In this document: piece by piece, positions 50,458 to 58,389 of the stretch
Layout: every line of letters starts with the position of its first letter
How positions within the stretch are numbered: position 1 is the first letter of the stretch
Assembly (NCBI RefSeq): GCF_024138675.1
Contig: NZ_CP090959.1
Span: forward strand, 744,001 to 808,000
DNA: 64,000 bases
Direction: 5' to 3'
Origin: Simiduia sp. 21SJ11W-1
Lineage (GTDB): Bacteria > Pseudomonadota > Gammaproteobacteria > Pseudomonadales > Cellvibrionaceae
Made by a program: the position numbers and the translations under genes
The notes under the pieces: generated by a model
Database searches by the model: none
What the model saw: only the letters and a program-made list of their open reading frames with translations
Told to the model about the DNA's origin: nothing

Positions 50458-50798
50458 ATGTTCAAGCGAAAGAGTGTGGTTGCCCAAGGGCCTGGGCCCG
50501 ACGGTAGAAGTTCTCTGGCAGTAAGCTGAATGTGATGACCCTTTGTAGTAGCTAGTTGGTTAAATCCGGTTTTGTCGTAGTCGTTGTTAAGAAGGCAGAA
50601 CCGGGCTCTATTTAGGGGGGCTCGAAGTAACACAAGTAGTCGCGTGTTGAGCCTCCCGATTTTTCCACCGCCGGCGCGAGCCCGCAGGTTAAACGGTAAG
50701 ACCCGATGAGTAGATCAGGCCCAATTAACCCGTTGTAACAGGCAGTGATGAACCGAACACCCTAAGACCTTGCCCTCACCTTTTGAGGGCTTTTTTTT
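50458..50798 (+). ncRNA. Predicted structured non-coding RNA, about 340 nt, unassigned family
   Basis: A promoter upstream and a terminator downstream define the transcript. Inside are several stems. GCCCA/TGGGC spans 50482-50497. CCGGTTTTG (50566-50574) pairs with CAGAACCGG (50596-50604). GGGGGGCTC (50615-50623) pairs with GAGCCTCCC (50649-50657), with an inner ACAC/GTGT. AACGG (50692-50696) pairs with CCGTT (50730-50734). I compared it from memory with tmRNA, RNase P RNA, 6S RNA and CsrB/RsmZ-type RNAs. It lacks their conserved sequences, and no GGA repeats are seen. It lies between a response regulator (minus) and a receiver-kinase (plus). An unspliced leader of the kinase gene with an attenuator is the main alternative. 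Confidence 0.55.
50772..50798 (+). terminator. Rho-independent terminator of the predicted RNA
   Basis: GCCCTCA (50772-50778) pairs with TGAGGGC (50784-50790) around CCTTT, followed by eight T. The T run is on the plus strand only. No plus-strand coding gene lies upstream for almost 1.4 kb, so it must end a non-coding transcript or attenuate the kinase gene 93 bases downstream. Confidence 0.88.
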
Positions 50799-50890
50799 GC
50801 TTGCAAGAAAGGCAGGCCCGGGCCTGCTCTTGCGTCGCAAGGGGCATCTGCGTTTTACTGCACCCTCAGGCAAAGCAAGGAGCCAAGGCG

Positions 50891-52180
50891 ATGTCTCAGG
50901 CAATACTGTTAGTGGATGACAACGACATCAACCGCAAGTTGGTGCGCCACATTCTGGCCGATGAGTACCCCGAACTCTATGAGGCCTCCAATGGCCTGCA
51001 GTGTTTGGCGCTGTTGCGCGAGCAACCCGTAGACCTGGTATTGCTGGATCTCAATATGCCGGAGAAATCGGGCTTTGAGGTTTTGGAGGAGCTGCCAGAC
51101 CTACCCCTTTCCCGCTCTCCCACAGTGATTGTGCTCAGTGCCGATAACGAACCCAACACCATCAGCCGGGCCTTTCATCTGGGCGCGGCTGATTATGTGT
51201 CTACGCCCTTTAATCGCGACGAGTTGCTGGCGCGGGTGCGTACCCATCTGGCGTTGCACAACCGCGAGCAACACTTAGAGCAGCGCGTGCAAGAGCGCAC
51301 CCAAGAGCTGCAAACCGCCAATGCGCGCCTGCAAGAGGCCACCGCACAGCTGATTCAGGCCGAAAAAATGGTGAGCCTTGGCCAGCTGGCGGCCGGAGTG
51401 GCCCATGAGATAAACAACCCTGTGGGCTATATCAATTCAAATCTGGATACGCTCAATGCCTACCTGGGGGATTTGTGGCGCCTGCTTGAGGCCTATGAGG
51501 GGCTTGAGGCGGAGCTGCCGGCATCCGAGGCGCTGCAAGACCTGCAGCAGTTGAAGGCCCGCTTGGATTTAACCTATCTGCGCGAAGATTGCGCGCACAT
51601 TATCAGTGAATCGCGCCAAGGGGTGGCACACGTAAAGCAAATCGTAAGTGACCTCAAGGGCTTCGCCCACCCCGAGCAAAAGGCCTGGCAAGAGGTGGAT
51701 TTACACCAGCTGCTGCGCTCAAGCCTTAATATTGTTAGCAATGAATTAAAGTACAAGTGCGATGTGGAGCTAAGGCTTGGCGAGCTTGTGCCGGTGCAAT
51801 GCATTGGCCCGCAAATTAGCCAGGTGCTGTTAAACCTGTTGGTGAATGCAAGTCAGGCCATGACCGAGTTTGGCCGCATTGAGGTACGCTCAGGCTTTGA
51901 TGCAGCCCAAGATTGCGTGTGGCTCAGCATTTCAGATAACGGCAAAGGCATGACGCAAGAGGTGCAGCGCAAGATTTTTGATCCCTTTTTCACCACCAAG
52001 CCCGTAGGCGAGGGAACAGGGCTGGGGCTCAGTGTTTCCTACGGCATTATTCAAATGCATCGCGGCGAAATTCAGGTGGAATCCAAGCCGGGCGAAGGCA
52101 GCTGCTTTACCCTGCGGCTACCCAGAGTGCAGCCGGATGTTTCTACATCGGCTCAGGTGCCCGCCGAGTCTGCCCAGTGA
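50891..52180 (+). CDS. Receiver-domain sensor histidine kinase
   Basis: The protein has 429 residues and no membrane segments. The N-terminal receiver (about 1-120) shows AILLVDDNDINRKLV, LVLLDLNMPEKSGFEVL and a C-terminal STPFNRDEL in which the usual lysine before the PF is replaced by threonine. A coiled coil follows (EQHLEQRVQERTQELQTANARLQEA). The dimerisation/phosphoacceptor helix contains AAGVAHEINNPVGYINSN. The ATPase domain has NLLVNASQAM, ISDNGKGM, FDPFFTTKPVGEGTGLGLS. The ATG at 50891 follows AAGGAG; the longer frame is not domain-like. It is probably cytoplasmic, responding through its own receiver. Confidence 0.93.
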   Translation: MSQAILLVDDNDINRKLVRHILADEYPELYEASNGLQCLALLREQPVDLVLLDLNMPEKSGFEVLEELPDLPLSRSPTVIVLSADNEPNTISRAFHLGAADYVSTPFNRDELLARVRTHLALHNREQHLEQRVQERTQELQTANARLQEATAQLIQAEKMVSLGQLAAGVAHEINNPVGYINSNLDTLNAYLGDLWRLLEAYEGLEAELPASEALQDLQQLKARLDLTYLREDCAHIISESRQGVAHVKQIVSDLKGFAHPEQKAWQEVDLHQLLRSSLNIVSNELKYKCDVELRLGELVPVQCIGPQISQVLLNLLVNASQAMTEFGRIEVRSGFDAAQDCVWLSISDNGKGMTQEVQRKIFDPFFTTKPVGEGTGLGLSVSYGIIQMHRGEIQVESKPGEGSCFTLRLPRVQPDVSTSAQVPAESAQ

Positions 52181-52204
52181 GGTGCAAGGCGATGGCTTTG
52201 CCAA

Positions 52205-52855
52205 TCAGGCGGCTTCGGCCCAGGGGTGAACCAGTGGTTCGGCAGTGCAGTGGCGCTGGTCTTCGCCGGCAAGGGTTAGAATCGCCTCGTCACCCTTACT
52301 CCAGAAGTCTGCCGCTTCCGATTGATAATGCGCACCCGAGCCACTGGGAATGCGGGTGAGCAGATAGGTGTGTTCACCCAATGATAGAGTGGCCTGATCG
52401 CCACTGAGGCTTACGCGCAAGCCCTCGCCGTCGCACATAAAAAATACCGTGGTGGGCGCGGCCGCCGCTGCAGGCTGCATGACAAGGGTAACTGGGTTGT
52501 TTGTTTGGGGCAGTAGTGCGGCGTCTGGCGTGTGCCACAGCAATTTACCCGCTTGGCTTTCAATGCGCGCGCGCAGCTGGTATTGGGCGTGGTCTTCACT
52601 TGGTAGCTGCAGGTTTTGCAGCAGGAAGGTCAGTGGTTGCCGGGCTTGCTGGCGCAGCTCGGCAACGCGGCTGGGGGCTTCATTCGCTGCCGCTTGCCGC
52701 TCCAGCCAAACCACCAGTTGGGCGGCCTCGGGCAGTGTCGCGTTTTCGGGCAGTTGTGCCTGGCCACTCACTTGTTGCCAGTGCGGCGGCGCTTTTGGGG
52801 TACAGGCAAAGACCCCCAGCGCAAAGGCACATACCGCCAAGCGTACCCAGGGCAT
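52205..52855 (-). CDS. Lipoprotein with YbaY/YscW-like and MliC-like domains
   Basis: The protein has 216 residues from an ATG at 52855. The signal peptide ends in a lipobox (LGVFACTP). Residues about 30-125 resemble the YbaY/YscW-type domain (VSGQAQLPENATLPEAAQLVVWLE). Residues about 135-210 resemble MliC, the membrane-bound inhibitor of C-type lysozyme (FFMCDGEGLRVSLSGD, GAHYQSEAADFWSKGDEAILTLAG). An envelope role in resisting host or predator lysozyme is inferred. It starts 4 bases after the vfr stop, so it is probably in the vfr mRNA. Confidence 0.83.
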   Translation of the reverse strand: MPWVRLAVCAFALGVFACTPKAPPHWQQVSGQAQLPENATLPEAAQLVVWLERQAAANEAPSRVAELRQQARQPLTFLLQNLQLPSEDHAQYQLRARIESQAGKLLWHTPDAALLPQTNNPVTLVMQPAAAAAPTTVFFMCDGEGLRVSLSGDQATLSLGEHTYLLTRIPSGSGAHYQSEAADFWSKGDEAILTLAGEDQRHCTAEPLVHPWAEAA

Positions 52856-52859
52856 CAAA

Positions 52860-53498
52860 TTAACGGGTCCCAAAGACCACCATGGTCTTGCCCTTTACTG
52901 AAACCAGGCCCTGTTCCTCCAAGGTTTTGAGTACCCGGCCCACCATTTCGCGGGAGCAGCCCACTATGCGGCCGATTTCCTGGCGGGTGATCTTGATTTG
53001 CATGCCGTCCGGGTGGGTCATGGCATCGGGTTCTTTGCACAAATCCAGCAGGGTGCGGGCCACCCGGCCGGTGACATCCAGAAACGCCAAATCACCTACT
53101 TTGCGCGTGGTGTTACGCAACCGCTTGGCCATTTGGGTGCCCAGCGCAAACAGGAATTCCGGGTGGCTCTCGCTCAGCTCTTGAAACTTGCTATAGCTGA
53201 TTTCTGCTACTTCACATTCGGTTTTGGCTCTTACCCAGGCACTGCGGGATTCGTCGTCACTTTCAAACAAACCCATTTCGCCGAAAAAGTCGCCGTCGTT
53301 GAGGTAGGCCACAATCATCTCATGGCCGTCGTCGTCTTCAATCAAGACGGTTACCGAACCTTTAACGATGTAGTACAGCGAATCACTTTTATCGCCGGCA
53401 TAAATAATGGTGGTTTTTGCCGGGTAGCGACGTCGGTGACAATGTTCCAGAAACTTGTCCACGTTTTTTATGTGTGGTGTCAGAGATACTGCGACCAA
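52860..53498 (-). CDS. vfr: CRP-family transcriptional regulator Vfr
   Basis: The protein has 212 residues (Pseudomonas Vfr 214). The TTG at 53498 has AAGGGG eight bases upstream and gives a start like Vfr ([25 protein letters not shown] region). The cyclic-nucleotide domain contains [11 protein letters not shown] and [17 protein letters not shown]. The helix-turn-helix is [28 protein letters not shown], the standard CRP/Vfr recognition region. Vfr binds cAMP and, in Pseudomonas, controls virulence, twitching and quorum sensing. Pairing with the divergent OsmC-like gene mirrors crp-yhfA in E. coli. Confidence 0.95.
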   Translation of the reverse strand: MVAVSLTPHIKNVDKFLEHCHRRRYPAKTTIIYAGDKSDSLYYIVKGSVTVLIEDDDGHEMIVAYLNDGDFFGEMGLFESDDESRSAWVRAKTECEVAEISYSKFQELSESHPEFLFALGTQMAKRLRNTTRKVGDLAFLDVTGRVARTLLDLCKEPDAMTHPDGMQIKITRQEIGRIVGCSREMVGRVLKTLEEQGLVSVKGKTMVVFGTR

Positions 53499-53797
53499 AA
53501 TGTAACCCCTTGCGCGTGTTGCCAAAAGCTGAGTGTGGTGGCCTAGTGGGCCGGCACCGATTATGGCGTTTATCGGGTGTGTGTACCAGCTGGCATGTGA
53601 CTGATGGTTCTACTGTGGTCTTAAAAGCCACCCATAGTGTGAACTGGTTGGCGTTTGGCTTAAGTCTAAGGTGTGATATTGCGCCCGATCCTGCCCGGGG
53701 TACAGCGAAATGCGCATTTATTGGCGCTTTTTTCAGGGCTGGCACGGTTTTGTGCTAATCTGCGCGCCTTTGTTTCAGCAACACCGAGAGGTCTGGC

Positions 53798-54220
53798 ATG
53801 CAAGCGACGGTCAAATGGGTAGATGGCGTCATGTTTTTGGGTGAATCGGGCAGCGGCCACAGCGTGGTGATGGATGGCGCAGCCGATCACGGCGGTCGCA
53901 ACATGGGCGTGCGCCCCATGGAGATGATTCTGCTGGGCCTGGGTGGTTGCGCCTCGTTTGATGTAATCAGTATTCTTAAAAAGGCTCGCCAGCCTGTAAC
54001 CGATTGCCGGGTAGAGCTTGAGGCCGAGCGTGCCGATGGCGTGCCGTCGCCATTTACCAAAATTCACCTGCGCTTTGTGGTCACCGGGCGCGGTTTGAAA
54101 GAGGTGCAGGTCAAGCGTGCGGTTGAGCTTTCCGCCACCAAATATTGCTCCGCCTCCGTGATGCTGGAGGCGGCCAATGTTGCGCTTAGCCATTCTTATG
54201 AGGTGGTTGAGGCCCAGTAG
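53798..54220 (+). CDS. OsmC-family protein (YhfA-like)
   Basis: The protein has 140 residues. OsmC/Ohr proteins reduce organic peroxides through two cysteines. Here they would be Cys in LGLGGCASFDV and Cys in SATKYCSASVML, both in the expected places. MGVRPMEMILLGLGGC is the characteristic block of the YhfA branch, whose substrate is not established. GAGAGGT just before the ATG at 53798 is a reasonable Shine-Dalgarno. It is divergent from vfr across 299 bases, the same arrangement as yhfA and crp in E. coli. Confidence 0.92.
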   Translation: MQATVKWVDGVMFLGESGSGHSVVMDGAADHGGRNMGVRPMEMILLGLGGCASFDVISILKKARQPVTDCRVELEAERADGVPSPFTKIHLRFVVTGRGLKEVQVKRAVELSATKYCSASVMLEAANVALSHSYEVVEAQ

Positions 54221-54230
54221 CGGGCAGCGC

Positions 54231-54707
54231 TCAGTGTTTAAACGCGGGCGCAAGCAGGGCCAAGAGCGCCTGCAGGCCTTGTTCATCAACGGCTGAAAAC
54301 GCCGCCGGATCGTTGGAATCCAAATCCAGCACGGCGCGCACTTCGCCCGTGTCGTCGAGTACGGGCAGTACAATTTCAGACAGGGTGCTGCTAGAGCAGG
54401 CAATGTGGTAGGGCAGGCTGTTTACATCGTCTACACGCTGCACGGCTTTGTCGTTGGCGGCCTTGCCGCACACGCCGCGATCAAAACTGATTTGCAGGCA
54501 GCCGTGCCCGCCCTGGTAGGGCCCCACTTTCAACAGGCGAGGCTCGGTAACCCGGTAAAATCCCGTCCAATGGCTGTAGGGCAGTGCCTGGTGAATTTCG
54601 CACACCAGGGTGGCCATTAGCGCAATTTCATCGGTTTCGCCCGCCGTTAAGGCTTGGCAGTTGGCAAGTAATTGGGCGTAGATCGCCTGCTTTTCAGCAT
54701 CGTTCAT
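54231..54707 (-). CDS. msrC: Free methionine-(R)-sulfoxide reductase (fRMsr)
   Basis: The protein has 158 residues and one GAF domain. It reduces free methionine R-sulfoxide with thioredoxin. Three cysteines are at residues 70 (GGHGCLQ), 80 (RGVCGKA) and 104 (HIACSSS). Their spacing of 10 and 24 residues equals that of Cys84, Cys94 and Cys118 in E. coli YebR. SEIVLPVLDDTGEVRAVLDLDS is the family end block. It follows coq7 by 3 bases on the same strand and converges with the OsmC-like gene, so two oxidative-damage genes lie side by side. Confidence 0.94.
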   Translation of the reverse strand: MNDAEKQAIYAQLLANCQALTAGETDEIALMATLVCEIHQALPYSHWTGFYRVTEPRLLKVGPYQGGHGCLQISFDRGVCGKAANDKAVQRVDDVNSLPYHIACSSSTLSEIVLPVLDDTGEVRAVLDLDSNDPAAFSAVDEQGLQALLALLAPAFKH

Positions 54708-54710
54708 GGG

Positions 54711-55349
54711 TTAGATCCGGTAACTGGTTTTGGTCATCAATTTGGCCGAAAGGCTCATCAGCTGTTTCACGGGGGCCGGAAACGCCAGGCCGCCGGCGGC
54801 CAGCGCCGCTTGCGCGTGCTTGGCTTCGTCTTCGCGCATTTGGCTAATCACCGCGCGGCTTTTGCGATCTTCGTCGGGCAGCGATGCCAGGTGGCTATCC
54901 AGGTGTTTACACACCTGATCTTCGGTGGCCGCCACAAAGCCTAGGCTCACTTTATCGCTGATGAGGCCGGCGCCTGCGCCAATGGTAAAAGACAAGCCAT
55001 ACCACAAAGGGTTCAGCAGGCTCGGGCTGCTATCGAGTTCGCGCAGGCGCTGCTCGCACCAGGCCAAGTGATCCACTTCTTCATCTGCAGCCTGTGCCAT
55101 TTCAGCGCGCACTTCCGGCAGCTTGGCGGTAAGTGCCTGGCCTTGGTAGAGCGCCTGTGCACACACTTCACCTGTGTGGTTGACGCGCATCAGGCCTGCC
55201 GCGTGGCGCTGTTGCTCGGGCGCCATGGCAGCCTCGGGTTCACAGGCAGCAGGTGAGGGCCGGCGCGACGCCGTGGGGCCGGGCGCCAGGGTGCGCAGGG
55301 CGCGGTCTGCCTCAATCAGGCATTGATCCAAAAAACTGAGTTGTCGCAT
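54711..55349 (-). CDS. coq7: 3-demethoxyubiquinol 3-hydroxylase Coq7
   Basis: The protein has 212 residues. Coq7 is a membrane-associated di-iron enzyme for the penultimate step of ubiquinone synthesis. The metal ligands fall in [44 protein letters not shown] and [13 protein letters not shown], the expected paired ExxH-type motifs. An Ala/Pro-rich N-terminal stretch is variable in the family. Pseudomonas also has coq7 near vfr, whereas E. coli uses UbiF instead. It heads a two-gene unit with the fRMsr gene. Confidence 0.95.
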   Translation of the reverse strand: MRQLSFLDQCLIEADRALRTLAPGPTASRRPSPAACEPEAAMAPEQQRHAAGLMRVNHTGEVCAQALYQGQALTAKLPEVRAEMAQAADEEVDHLAWCEQRLRELDSSPSLLNPLWYGLSFTIGAGAGLISDKVSLGFVAATEDQVCKHLDSHLASLPDEDRKSRAVISQMREDEAKHAQAALAAGGLAFPAPVKQLMSLSAKLMTKTSYRI

Positions 55350-55504
55350 AGCACTTCTCCCGCGGGCATTAAGCGCCCAGTTTAAAGCTTTTGCTGATTT
55401 TTTTCCTGCAAGTTCGCGGTACCATGAGTGCCTGTTTCAAAGGGTAATACTCGGGCCTTGTTGCCCGCAGTGGCGCCCGGCCAATTATCGCCCACAAGGA
55501 GTTG

Positions 55505-57016
55505 ATGGTGACGGATATACGCGATCTCGGTTTGTTGTTGCATTCAAAAACCCCGCTGTTGGTGCTGGAAACCTTTGATGAATTGCGCGCGCTCGAAACC
55601 GTGCAACGCGCCGTGGCCGAGGCCAGTACCAGTGAACGCGGGCGTTTGAGAAGCCGGCCAATCTACCGCTGGACAATCACCGACGGCCTTGTGCGCCTGG
55701 GCTTTGGTGGCGAGTTATCACTGGCCGGTGAATCCATGCCGCACCAGGAGCCAGATGAAGTGTTGCAGCATTTAAAAACGGTTGAAAAACCCGCCGTCAT
55801 TGTGCTGTGCGATTTTCACCCCTACCTGGAGGGCAACCCGAAAAATGTGCGGTTGCTAAAAGATATCGCCCTGGGCCAGGGCGGCAACGGTCATACCCTA
55901 GTAATGGTGAGCCACCAATTAAAATTGCCCAAAGAGCTCTCCCGCCTGGCTGCAAGGGTTAACCTGGCGTTGCCGAGTGATGAAGAAATCATGACCATTG
56001 TGCGCGAAGAGGCCAAGGCCTGGGCTGCCAAAGGTGGCCGCGTGCGCGCCGATCAGGCCACCGTGGCACGCATGGTGAACAACCTGCGCGGGCTCAGTTT
56101 TGCCGATGTGCGTGCACTGGTGCGCTCGGCCATTGTGGATGATGGCGCTATTACCGAATCGGATTTGCCCGCCATTAACAAGGCCAAGTTTGAGCTGTTA
56201 AACCTTGAGGGTGTGGTGTCGTTCGAGTTTGATACCGCCTCTTTTGCGGATGTGGGTGGGCTTGAGAAACTGAAACAATGGTTGGCCAGCCGGCAAACGG
56301 CATTTACCGATGCAGCCCTGGCAGACAAGCCCAAAGGCTTAATGCTCTTGGGTGTGCAAGGCAGTGGCAAAAGCCTTGCCGCCAAAGCCGTGGCGGGCCT
56401 GTGGGGCCTGCCTTTGCTGCGCCTGGATTTTGGCGCGCTTTACAACAAATACCACGGTGAATCCGAGCGCAACTTGCGCGAGGCATTGGCATTGGCCGAT
56501 CGAATGGCGCCCTGCGTGCTGTGGATGGATGAAGTGGAAAAAGGCCTGGCAACCGATGGCAACGACAGCGGCACCAGCAAGCGCTTGTTGGGTACGCTCT
56601 TGACCTGGCAGGCAGAGCGCAAAACCTCTGTGTTTGTGGTGGCTACGGCAAACGACATCTCGGCGCTGCCGCCGGAGCTTATGCGCAAGGGGCGGCTGGA
56701 TGAAATATTTTTTGTAGATTTACCCAAGGCCCCGGTGCGCGAGCAAATTTTTGCCATTCATTTGCGCCGCCGTGGGCTTGAGCGGTTAACGATTCAAGCA
56801 CCCATTTTAGCCAGTGCCGCGGAAGGGTTTTCCGGTGCGGAAATCGAGCAGGCGGTGGTGTCTGCCATTTATTCGGCGCGAGCAAACAATGCTGAGTGCG
56901 GGGTAAAAGATATTCTCCACGAGCTGGCAAATACCAATCCGCTTTCGGTGATTATGGCGGAAAAAGTGGCCGAACTCAGGGGCTGGGCACAGGAGCGGTG
57001 CGTGCTGGCTGATTAA
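55505..57016 (+). CDS. Ycf46-like AAA+ ATPase
   Basis: The protein has 503 residues. The N-terminal half (about 1-230) is the Ycf46-type region, with DIRDLGLLLHSKTPLLVLETFDE and ARVNLALPSDEEIM. The AAA+ module shows Walker A GVQGSGKSLAAKA, Walker B CVLWMDEVEKGL, sensor VVATANDISALP and the arginine region LMRKGRLDEIFF. Ycf46 proteins occur in cyanobacteria, plastids and scattered bacteria; a carbon-use role is proposed in cyanobacteria but no activity is settled. AAGGAG at 55496-55501 could serve the ATG (spacing 3) or the GTG at 55508 (spacing 6). It is monocistronic and converges with purD. Confidence 0.9.
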   Translation: MVTDIRDLGLLLHSKTPLLVLETFDELRALETVQRAVAEASTSERGRLRSRPIYRWTITDGLVRLGFGGELSLAGESMPHQEPDEVLQHLKTVEKPAVIVLCDFHPYLEGNPKNVRLLKDIALGQGGNGHTLVMVSHQLKLPKELSRLAARVNLALPSDEEIMTIVREEAKAWAAKGGRVRADQATVARMVNNLRGLSFADVRALVRSAIVDDGAITESDLPAINKAKFELLNLEGVVSFEFDTASFADVGGLEKLKQWLASRQTAFTDAALADKPKGLMLLGVQGSGKSLAAKAVAGLWGLPLLRLDFGALYNKYHGESERNLREALALADRMAPCVLWMDEVEKGLATDGNDSGTSKRLLGTLLTWQAERKTSVFVVATANDISALPPELMRKGRLDEIFFVDLPKAPVREQIFAIHLRRRGLERLTIQAPILASAAEGFSGAEIEQAVVSAIYSARANNAECGVKDILHELANTNPLSVIMAEKVAELRGWAQERCVLAD

Positions 57017-57032
57017 TTTGGGGCTGAACAAT

Positions 57033-57060
57033 GTGGCTACAGCCCTGGGGCTGTAGCCAC
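57033..57060. repeat. Perfect 13-bp inverted repeat between AAA gene and purD
   Basis: GTGGCTACAGCCC is followed by TG and then its exact reverse complement GGGCTGTAGCCAC. No T run follows on either strand. It lies in the 63-bp gap between the stops of two converging genes, so a bidirectional transcript-end structure is the likely role. Confidence 0.75.
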
Positions 57061-57079
57061 ACTTTGCAGCGATTACTGC

Positions 57080-58366
57080 TTACTTTTGCTCGCGTGCAAT
57101 GGCGCGGTAGGCGATGTCGGTGCGGTAGAAGCTACCTTCCCAGTGCACTTGGCCTGCCAATTCATAGGCGCGTGCTTGCGCGTCACTCACGCTTTCACCT
57201 AGCGCCGTGGCACACAATACGCGCCCGCCGTTGGTGAGCACGCGGCCATCTTCAAGGTGGGTGCCTGCGTGAAATACTTTGGCGTCTTGGCTGTCTGTTG
57301 CCGGTAGCCCTTTAATTTCATCGCCCTTGCGGTAGCTGCCGGGGTAGCCACCGGCGGCCAGCACCACGCCCACAGCTGCGCGGCTATCCCATTGGGTTTG
57401 CTGTTGATCCAGCGTGCCATCCAGTGCTGCGTTGCACAGGCCCACTAAATCCGATTGCAATCGCATCATAATGGGCTGGGTTTCCGGGTCGCCGAAGCGG
57501 CAGTTGTATTCAATCACCTTCGGGTTGCCGTCGGCATCGATCATCAGGCCCGCGTATAAAAAGCCCGTGTAGTCGTTGCCTTCTGCGGCCATACCTTTAA
57601 CGGTGGGCATGATCACTTGTTCCATCACGCGCTGGTGTACGGTGTTTGTTACCACCGGCGCCGGCGAATAAGCGCCCATGCCGCCGGTGTTGGGGCCTGT
57701 GTCGCCATTGCCAACGCGTTTGTGATCTTGGCTGGTGGCCATGGGCAATACATTTTTGCCGTCTACCAACACAATGAAGCTTGCTTCTTCGCCCGTTAAA
57801 AACTCTTCAATAACCACGCGGCAACCGGCATCGCCAAAGGCGTTGCCCGAGAGCATGTCGCGCACTGCGTCTTCGGCTTGCGCCAGCGTTTCAGCAACAA
57901 TCACGCCTTTACCCGCCGCCAGGCCATCGGCCTTAACCACAATGGGGGCGCCCATTTCGCGCAAGTAGGCAAGGGCAGGCTCAACCTCGGTGAAGTTCTG
58001 GTAGCGCGCGGTGGGTATGTTGTGGCGTGCGAGAAAGTCTTTGGTAAAGGCCTTGGAGCCTTCCAGTTGCGCAGCCCCTTTGCTGGGGCCAAAGCAGCGC
58101 AGGCCTTGCTCGGAAAAATAATCCACAATGCCATCTACCAAGGGTGCTTCCGGGCCCACGATGGTGAGTTGCACATCGTTGGCCTTGGCAAAGGTTGCGA
58201 GCTTTTCAAACTCGCTCACGCCAATGGCCACGTTTTCAAGCTTGGCATCAATTTCAGTACCGGCATTGCCCGGTGCCACAAAAACTTTTTTCACATCGGG
58301 ATTTTGTGCGGCTTTCCAGGCCAGTGCATGCTCGCGGCCGCCGGCACCAATCACTAAAATATTCAT
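57080..58366 (-). CDS. purD: Phosphoribosylamine-glycine ligase
   Basis: The protein has 428 residues (E. coli 429). PurD is an ATP-grasp enzyme joining glycine to phosphoribosylamine in purine synthesis. The opening NILVIGAGGREHALAWK, the ATP-binding VVKADGLAAGKGVIVA, EEASFIVLVDG, PNTGGMGAYSPAPV and EYNCRFGDPETQP are the expected blocks. It lies 23 bases downstream of purH on the minus strand, the purHD operon. Confidence 0.98.
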   Translation of the reverse strand: MNILVIGAGGREHALAWKAAQNPDVKKVFVAPGNAGTEIDAKLENVAIGVSEFEKLATFAKANDVQLTIVGPEAPLVDGIVDYFSEQGLRCFGPSKGAAQLEGSKAFTKDFLARHNIPTARYQNFTEVEPALAYLREMGAPIVVKADGLAAGKGVIVAETLAQAEDAVRDMLSGNAFGDAGCRVVIEEFLTGEEASFIVLVDGKNVLPMATSQDHKRVGNGDTGPNTGGMGAYSPAPVVTNTVHQRVMEQVIMPTVKGMAAEGNDYTGFLYAGLMIDADGNPKVIEYNCRFGDPETQPIMMRLQSDLVGLCNAALDGTLDQQQTQWDSRAAVGVVLAAGGYPGSYRKGDEIKGLPATDSQDAKVFHAGTHLEDGRVLTNGGRVLCATALGESVSDAQARAYELAGQVHWEGSFYRTDIAYRAIAREQK

Positions 58367-58389
58367 AATCTAATCTCGTGTTAAACCAA

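Noticed and set aside
50458-50798. CsrB/RsmZ-type, tmRNA or RNase P identity for the predicted RNA
   Set aside because: No GGA-loop repeats, no tRNA-like CCA end and no conserved RNase P blocks were found, so I left the family unassigned.
53596-53676. CRP/Vfr binding sites between vfr and the OsmC-like gene
   Set aside because: Three TGTGA half-sites (53596, 53638, 53672) occur, but none has a TCACA partner at the right distance, so no full site can be claimed.
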